Positions 59,518-64,000 of a stretch of DNA of 64,000 bases are shown piece by piece. Source of the stretch: Plantactinospora sp039889035 (lineage in GTDB: Bacteria > Actinomycetota > Actinomycetes > Mycobacteriales > Micromonosporaceae). Made by a program: the position numbers and the translations under genes. Each line of letters opens with the position of its first letter. Position 1 is the first letter of the stretch. The DNA is taken from assembly GCA_039889035.1 (NCBI GenBank), contig JBDQQY010000031.1:52132-116131 (forward strand), given 5' to 3'. The notes beneath the pieces are model-generated. The model was not told the DNA's origin. It saw nothing but the letters and a program-made list of their open reading frames with translations, and ran no database searches.

Positions 59518-62004
59518 TTACCGTGCCAGCAGCGTTCGGGCACCCTGGGTAATGGCCTCTTCGGAGACCAGTACGTGACGGGCGGCCGGACCCAACGGGA
59601 CAAAGGTATCGATAGAAGCTACCCTACGGGCAGATCCGACAAAACCGGCATCGACCAACGCCGCCACCACTCCCTCGCCGACCCCGCCGGACCGGCGTGT
59701 CTCGTCCACGACCAGCACCCGGCCGGTCGCCTGGGCCTCCCGGATGATGTCCGCCACCGGCAGCGGGGCCAGCCAGCGCAGATCCAGCACCCGGACGCCG
59801 ACGTCCTCCTCGGCCAGCTTGGCGGCGGCCCGCAGGGACATCCGAACACCATTACCGAACGTGATGATCGTGACGTCCTCCGCCGAGCCGACGCCGTACA
59901 CCCGGCCCCGGCCGATCGGGACGTGGCTGGCCGTCCAGCCACCCGGCCCGAGGTAGGGGGCGAGCCACTCCCCGTCGCCCTCGGCGTGCAGGTCCCGGGT
60001 GTGGTAGAGCGCGATCGGCTCCAGGAAGACGCAGACGCTGCCGTCGACCGCCGCGCTGGCCAGGCAGGAGCGCAGCATCGGGGCGGCGTCGTCGGCCCGG
60101 GACGGCACCGCGAGCACCAGCCCCGGAACGTCCCGGAGTACGGCCAGCGAGTTGTCGTTGTGGAAGTGCCCGCCGAACCCGTCCTGGTAGGCCAGCCCGG
60201 CGATCCGGGCCACCATCGGGTTGCGGTAGGCGCCCCGGGAGAAGTACTGCATCGTCGCCGCCTCGCCCCGGAGCTGGTCCTCGGCGTTGTGCAGGTACGC
60301 CAGGTACTGGATCTCGGGCACCGGCAGCATCCCGCTCAGCCCGGCGCCGAGACCGAGCCCGAGGATCGAGGTCTCGTCCAGCAGCGTGTCGAAGACCCGG
60401 GGGGCGCCGAACCGCTCCCGCAGGCCCTTGGTGACCCCGTACACCCCGCCCTTGGCCGCCACGTCCTCGCCGAAGACGGTCATGCTCGGATAGTCGAGCA
60501 GCCCGTCGGCGAGCGCGGCGTTGATGGTCTGGGCCAGGGTGAGCGGGCCGGCCTGCTCCGGCAGCTTGCCGTCGAAGGCGGCACCGCGGGCGGCGGCCCC
60601 CGGCCCGGCGGCCCGGCCGGCGGCGTCGGTGATCGCCCGGGCAACCCGGACCGGGCGCCTCGGCGCCAGCGGCGCCACGATGTCCGCCGCGCTGTCCAGC
60701 TTGCGCTCGCCGAGCACCTCCTCGGCGATTTTGCGGACCTGCCAGCCGACCTCGTCGTAGCGGGCGATCAGCTCCTCGGGAGTGCCCAGGCCGGCCTCGG
60801 CGAGCAACCGGGCGGTGGCCACCACCGGGTCCCGGGCCACGTCCCGGGCGATCTCGGCGGCGCTGCGGTACCCGATCTCGGCGTCCGCCCCGGCGTGCCC
60901 CATCAGCCGCACCGTGGAGAGGTGCAGTACGGCGGGTCGGCGGTGCCGGCGCACCCAGGCGGCCGCCTCGACCGCCACGTCGTACGTCTCGACCAGGTCG
61001 CAGCCGTCCGCCGAGAAGTACCGGATCCCCGGCTTGGCCCGCAGGGTCTGCGCCACCCAGCCGTCCGGCGACTTCACGCTGATGCCGAGGCCGTTGTCCT
61101 CGCAGACGAAGAGCACCGGGATGCGCAGGCCGGTGTGGTCGCACCAGCCGGCGGTGTTGAACGCGGCGACGGCGGTGGCGTGGTTGACCGAGGCGTCGCC
61201 GAACGAGCAGACCACGATGCCGTCGCTCGGCCAGGTCGACTCGGCCTCGCCGCGCTGCCAGGTCACACCGCCGGCCGCCCGTCGACCGGTCGGCCGCCCC
61301 CGGCCGTCGCCGAGCCGGCGCAGCCGTTCGATGGCGAAGCCGATCCCGACCGCCCGGGGCAGGTGCGAGGCGATGGTGGAGGTGGTCGGTACGACGGCGA
61401 CGGCCGCGTTGCCGAAGACCTTGTGCCGGCCACCGGCGATCGGCTCGTCGGCGGAGGCCACCACCCCGCGCAGCACGTCCCGGGCGGCGTCGAGGACCGC
61501 CTCCGGTGCGTCGGCCCCGTCGTCGGCGTCGTCGTCCCCACGGTCGCCGGAGTTGCCGTTGCCGTCCTGACCGCGCATCGCCTCGGCCACCCGTTCGGCG
61601 ACCCCGACCCGGTGCGCCGCACCGTCGGCCCGCTCGGCCCGGGCAGCGGAGCCCTCGGCCTCGGCCTGGGCGACCCGGGCACAGTAGAACGCGCCGGACC
61701 GGTAGTGCAGCAGGGCCGGATCGGTCGGCCGGACCGCGAGCGCCACTGCGGCGTTGCCCTCGTGCCCGGAGGAGCCGATGGTGTAGAACCCCTCGCCGAA
61801 GCTGCGCAGCCAGCGAGCCGCGAGATCGAGATGCCGGCTGACCAGTTGGGCGTCGAACAGCTCCAGGGCCGTCCGGCCGTCGAGCGTGCCGCCGTCCCGG
61901 ACCGGATCCTCGGCCGTGCGCCCGGACGCCGACACCTCGATGGCGCCGACCGCCTCCCGGAACCGTTCGTCGAGATCTTGGGGGGTGGTCACGTCCGACA
62001 GCAT
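59518..62004 (-). CDS. Fused E1 alpha/beta 2-oxoacid dehydrogenase (thiamine pyrophosphate-dependent)
   Basis: An 828-residue fusion of the alpha and beta subunits of a branched-chain or acetoin/pyruvate-type E1 enzyme, which decarboxylates 2-oxoacids for a multienzyme complex. The alpha half has YTIGSSGHEGNAAVALAV and the TPP motif VVCSFGDASVNHATAVAAFN to CEDN. The beta half begins near residue 480 with LTLAQTINAALADGL and has VFGEDVAAKGGVYGVTKGLR, YLAYLHNAEDQLRGEAATMQ and RVLVVDETRRSGGVGEG. An Asp/Gly-rich insert (GQDGNGNSGDRGDDDADD) interrupts the alpha half. No E2/E3 genes are seen in the window. Start is ATG 62004; GTG at 61992 is possible. Confidence 0.85.
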   Translation of the reverse strand: MLSDVTTPQDLDERFREAVGAIEVSASGRTAEDPVRDGGTLDGRTALELFDAQLVSRHLDLAARWLRSFGEGFYTIGSSGHEGNAAVALAVRPTDPALLHYRSGAFYCARVAQAEAEGSAARAERADGAAHRVGVAERVAEAMRGQDGNGNSGDRGDDDADDGADAPEAVLDAARDVLRGVVASADEPIAGGRHKVFGNAAVAVVPTTSTIASHLPRAVGIGFAIERLRRLGDGRGRPTGRRAAGGVTWQRGEAESTWPSDGIVVCSFGDASVNHATAVAAFNTAGWCDHTGLRIPVLFVCEDNGLGISVKSPDGWVAQTLRAKPGIRYFSADGCDLVETYDVAVEAAAWVRRHRRPAVLHLSTVRLMGHAGADAEIGYRSAAEIARDVARDPVVATARLLAEAGLGTPEELIARYDEVGWQVRKIAEEVLGERKLDSAADIVAPLAPRRPVRVARAITDAAGRAAGPGAAARGAAFDGKLPEQAGPLTLAQTINAALADGLLDYPSMTVFGEDVAAKGGVYGVTKGLRERFGAPRVFDTLLDETSILGLGLGAGLSGMLPVPEIQYLAYLHNAEDQLRGEAATMQYFSRGAYRNPMVARIAGLAYQDGFGGHFHNDNSLAVLRDVPGLVLAVPSRADDAAPMLRSCLASAAVDGSVCVFLEPIALYHTRDLHAEGDGEWLAPYLGPGGWTASHVPIGRGRVYGVGSAEDVTIITFGNGVRMSLRAAAKLAEEDVGVRVLDLRWLAPLPVADIIREAQATGRVLVVDETRRSGGVGEGVVAALVDAGFVGSARRVASIDTFVPLGPAARHVLVSEEAITQGARTLLAR

Positions 62005-62281
62005 TACCGACGCCGGCCACCCCTGACCACTCAGACACGTCACAACCGCCGGCGGCGTCCGCGACGACCCGCAGGTCGGCCGGGCGCACCCGCGCCCCGC
62101 AACCCCTTTCGGGACACCGATCTCGGCCGGAAAGCTCGGAACCCACCTCCCGGTCTGAATCGGGCAAGCCGCCCCCTTCCTTCACTTTTTGTTCGACGGG
62201 GCGTTATCGGGACGATCGGCCCGATGAACCGGTGCTCGCCAGGCTGCTCGGAGCCTGTCCACCGGATCTTGGGAGATCTCG
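62005..62281. other. Divergent promoter gap between the E1 and phoD genes
   Basis: No gene is seen. A short AT-richer stretch (TTCACTTTTTGTTCGACGGG near 62180) stands out and may contain promoter elements for phoD. A proper PHO box (repeated GTTCACC) is not clearly present. Confidence 0.4.
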
Positions 62282-63934
62282 ATGGCTCTGTCCCGCCGTA
62301 CCCTCCTGCTCACCGGCGCCGCGGTCGGGGCCGCCGGCGCGGTGACCGGCCTGCCCAGCGCGGCCGCCGCCGCCCGACCGCTGGCCGCCGACCCCTTCAC
62401 CCTCGGCGTCGCCTCCGGCGACCCGGACTCCGACGGCTTCGTGCTCTGGACCCGGCTCGCACCGACCCCGCTCGCCGAGGACGGCCTGGGCGGCATGCCG
62501 AACCGGACCGTGCCGGTGCGCTGGGAACTCGCCGCCGACGAGCGGTTCCGGCACGTGGTACGCCGGGGCACGGTGGTGGCCCGCCCGCAGTCCGGGCACA
62601 CCGTGCACGTCGAGCTGAACGGGCTGCAACCGGGACGCGAGTACTTCTACCGGTTCCACGCCGAGCGGCACACCTCGCCGGTCGGCCGGACCCGTACCGC
62701 CCCGGCGGCCTGGGCGCTGGGCGGCGCCCTGACGATGGCCTTCGCCTCCTGCTCGCAGTTCGAGCACGGCTACTTCACCGCATACCGGCGGCTGGCCGAG
62801 GAGCACCCGGACCTGGTCCTGCACCTCGGCGACTACCAGTACGAGTACACCAAGGACAGCTACACGATCCCGGGCGGCAACCCGCGCGACCACGAGGGGC
62901 CGGAGACGGTCACGCTGGCGAACTACCGGCAGCGGCACGCGCAGTACAAGACCGATCCGGACCTGCAGGCCGCACACCAGGTCGCGCCCTGGGTGGTGGT
63001 CTGGGACGACCACGAGCTGGACAACAACTGGGCCGACGAGGTCTACGAGCGGCCCGACATCCCGCAGCCGGACTTCCTGGCCCGCCGGGCGGCGGCGTTC
63101 CAGGCGTACTACGAGAACATGCCGCTGCGCCGCAGCTCGATCCCGAACGGCATCGACATGCAGCTCTACCGGCGGATCCGCTGGGGGCGGCTGGCCAACT
63201 TCCACATGCTCGACACCCGGCAGTACCGCGACGACCAGGCCTGCGGCGACGGTACGAAGGACTGCCCGGCCGCGCTCGACCCGGCCCGCTCGATCACCGG
63301 TGCCGAGCAGGAGCGCTGGCTGATCGACGGGTTCCGCCGCTCCGACGCCCGCTGGGACGTCCTCGGCCAGCAGGTCTTCTTCGGTCAGCGGGACACCGAC
63401 GCCGGCCCGGCCAGGTTCGCCTCGATGGACAGCTGGGACGGGTACGTCGGCTCCCGGGACCGAATCACCCGGGGCTGGGTGGAGGCGAAGGTCCGCAACA
63501 CCATCGTGCTCACCGGTGACGTGCACGCGCACTGGGCCACCGACCTCAAGCTCGACTACGACGACCCGACCTCGCGGACGGTCGGCAGCGAGCTGGTCTG
63601 CTCGTCGATCACCTCGGGCGGCAACGGCGCCGACTCGGTGACCGGCAGCCACCCGTACTTCCCGCACAACCCGCACCTGAAGTTCCACAACAACCAGCGC
63701 GGCTACGTGCTGACCCGGTTCACCGAGCGGGAGATGCGGGCCGACTTCAAGGTGCTGCCGCACGTCACCACGGCGGGCGCCCCGGCGTACACCCGGGCGT
63801 CGTTCGTGGTCGAGGACCGGGTGCCGGGGCTGCACCAGACGTACGACCGGCCGGTCGACCCGGCCACCGCCGCCGCCCGGTCCCTGGTCGACCAGGCGGC
63901 GGAGACCGCGGCCCGGGAGAACCTGCGGCCCTGA
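62282..63934 (+). CDS. phoD: PhoD-type alkaline phosphatase, Tat-exported
   Basis: A 550-residue secreted phosphodiesterase/phosphomonoesterase that frees phosphate outside the cell. The N-terminus has a twin-arginine signal (LSRRTLLLTGAAVGAAGAV, cleavage near AAAA 37). A fibronectin-like PhoD_N domain (FTLGVASGDPDSDGFVLWTR) precedes the metallophosphatase core with LTMAFASCSQFE, LVLHLGDYQYEY, VVWDDHELDNNW and IVLTGDVHAHWATD, which carry the Asp, Cys, Asn and His metal ligands (Fe/Ca). Length and order are normal. It is probably induced by phosphate starvation. Confidence 0.93.
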   Translation: MALSRRTLLLTGAAVGAAGAVTGLPSAAAAARPLAADPFTLGVASGDPDSDGFVLWTRLAPTPLAEDGLGGMPNRTVPVRWELAADERFRHVVRRGTVVARPQSGHTVHVELNGLQPGREYFYRFHAERHTSPVGRTRTAPAAWALGGALTMAFASCSQFEHGYFTAYRRLAEEHPDLVLHLGDYQYEYTKDSYTIPGGNPRDHEGPETVTLANYRQRHAQYKTDPDLQAAHQVAPWVVVWDDHELDNNWADEVYERPDIPQPDFLARRAAAFQAYYENMPLRRSSIPNGIDMQLYRRIRWGRLANFHMLDTRQYRDDQACGDGTKDCPAALDPARSITGAEQERWLIDGFRRSDARWDVLGQQVFFGQRDTDAGPARFASMDSWDGYVGSRDRITRGWVEAKVRNTIVLTGDVHAHWATDLKLDYDDPTSRTVGSELVCSSITSGGNGADSVTGSHPYFPHNPHLKFHNNQRGYVLTRFTEREMRADFKVLPHVTTAGAPAYTRASFVVEDRVPGLHQTYDRPVDPATAAARSLVDQAAETAARENLRP

Positions 63935-64000
63935 GACCCGCACCGCATCGACCCGGTGGTCCCGCCGGGTCGACCCGGTCCTGGCCGGCCCGGTTCGGGT

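Noticed and set aside
62150..62281. A PHO box upstream of phoD
   Set aside because: Only one weak GTTCGAC word is seen; the expected repeated GTTCACC pattern is missing.

Overview
The window is very GC-rich, has short intergenic gaps, many GTG starts and strong AGGAGG-type ribosome sites, and fits a member of the Micromonosporaceae (Micromonospora or a close relative). This placement rests on base composition, gene content and gene order; no database was searched.

Chromosomal backbone, left (1-11150): glutamine-dependent NAD synthetase (nadE), panB, an F420-dependent NADPH reductase (npdG), a lysine/alanine-rich histone-H1-like protein, small conserved proteins, NUDIX, alpha/beta hydrolase, phosphotransferase (with a possible peptide-leader attenuator in front), GNAT and acyltransferase-3 genes.

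Integrated element (11156-28205): a complete-looking actinomycete integrative and conjugative element (AICE). A perfect 30-bp direct repeat lies at 11156-11185 and 28176-28205. The right copy is the 3' end of rnpB (RNase P RNA, minus strand, 28176-28628), so the element sits in the 3' end of rnpB. Repeated GGGCCGTC words flank both ends and look like integrase arm sites. Inside is one long leftward gene run with overlapping stops and starts (unknown protein, zinc-ribbon protein, FtsK/TraB translocase, two small proteins, DUF2637 membrane protein, RepSA-type initiator, AlpA-type excisionase, tyrosine integrase). It starts at a promoter containing three TGRCTAGYCA operators beside a divergent GntR gene. 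HAD, NUDIX and XRE genes follow. Cargo of visibly lower GC sits near both ends: an OLD-like ATPase-TOPRIM protein directly after int, and a DUF262 protein fused to a Schlafen-type AlbA_2 domain near the other end. Both look like candidate anti-phage genes. A 1992-bp IS481-type insertion sequence with 15-bp target duplications has landed between the latter and attR.

Backbone, middle (28681-48470): TetR/SDR pair with two palindromic operators, TSUP transporter, sodium/solute symporter with its DUF3311 partner, the RNase H-phosphatase / zinc-ribbon / Nif3 operon, a flavoprotein, XRE regulator, prim-pol-like protein, SNF2 helicase with SWIM protein, a stand-alone TnpB gene, a GAF protein and small genes. 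panB, the RNase H operon, ahpE, DUF3052 and the E1 dehydrogenase recall the order Rv2225-Rv2241 of Mycobacterium tuberculosis, here interrupted by insertions.

RiPP region (48522-58201): an AfsR/SARP-type regulator with NB-ARC and TPR regions, a tiny exported peptide, a transthyretin-like protein, a candidate precursor peptide that carries an export signal, an FxsB-type radical SAM/SPASM maturase, an HExxH peptide-modifying protein and an acyltransferase. The precursor does not end in the usual FxSxx motif, so the product may be new. The window closes with tRNA-Val, AhpE peroxiredoxin, DUF3052, a fused E1 alpha/beta dehydrogenase and a Tat-exported PhoD phosphatase.
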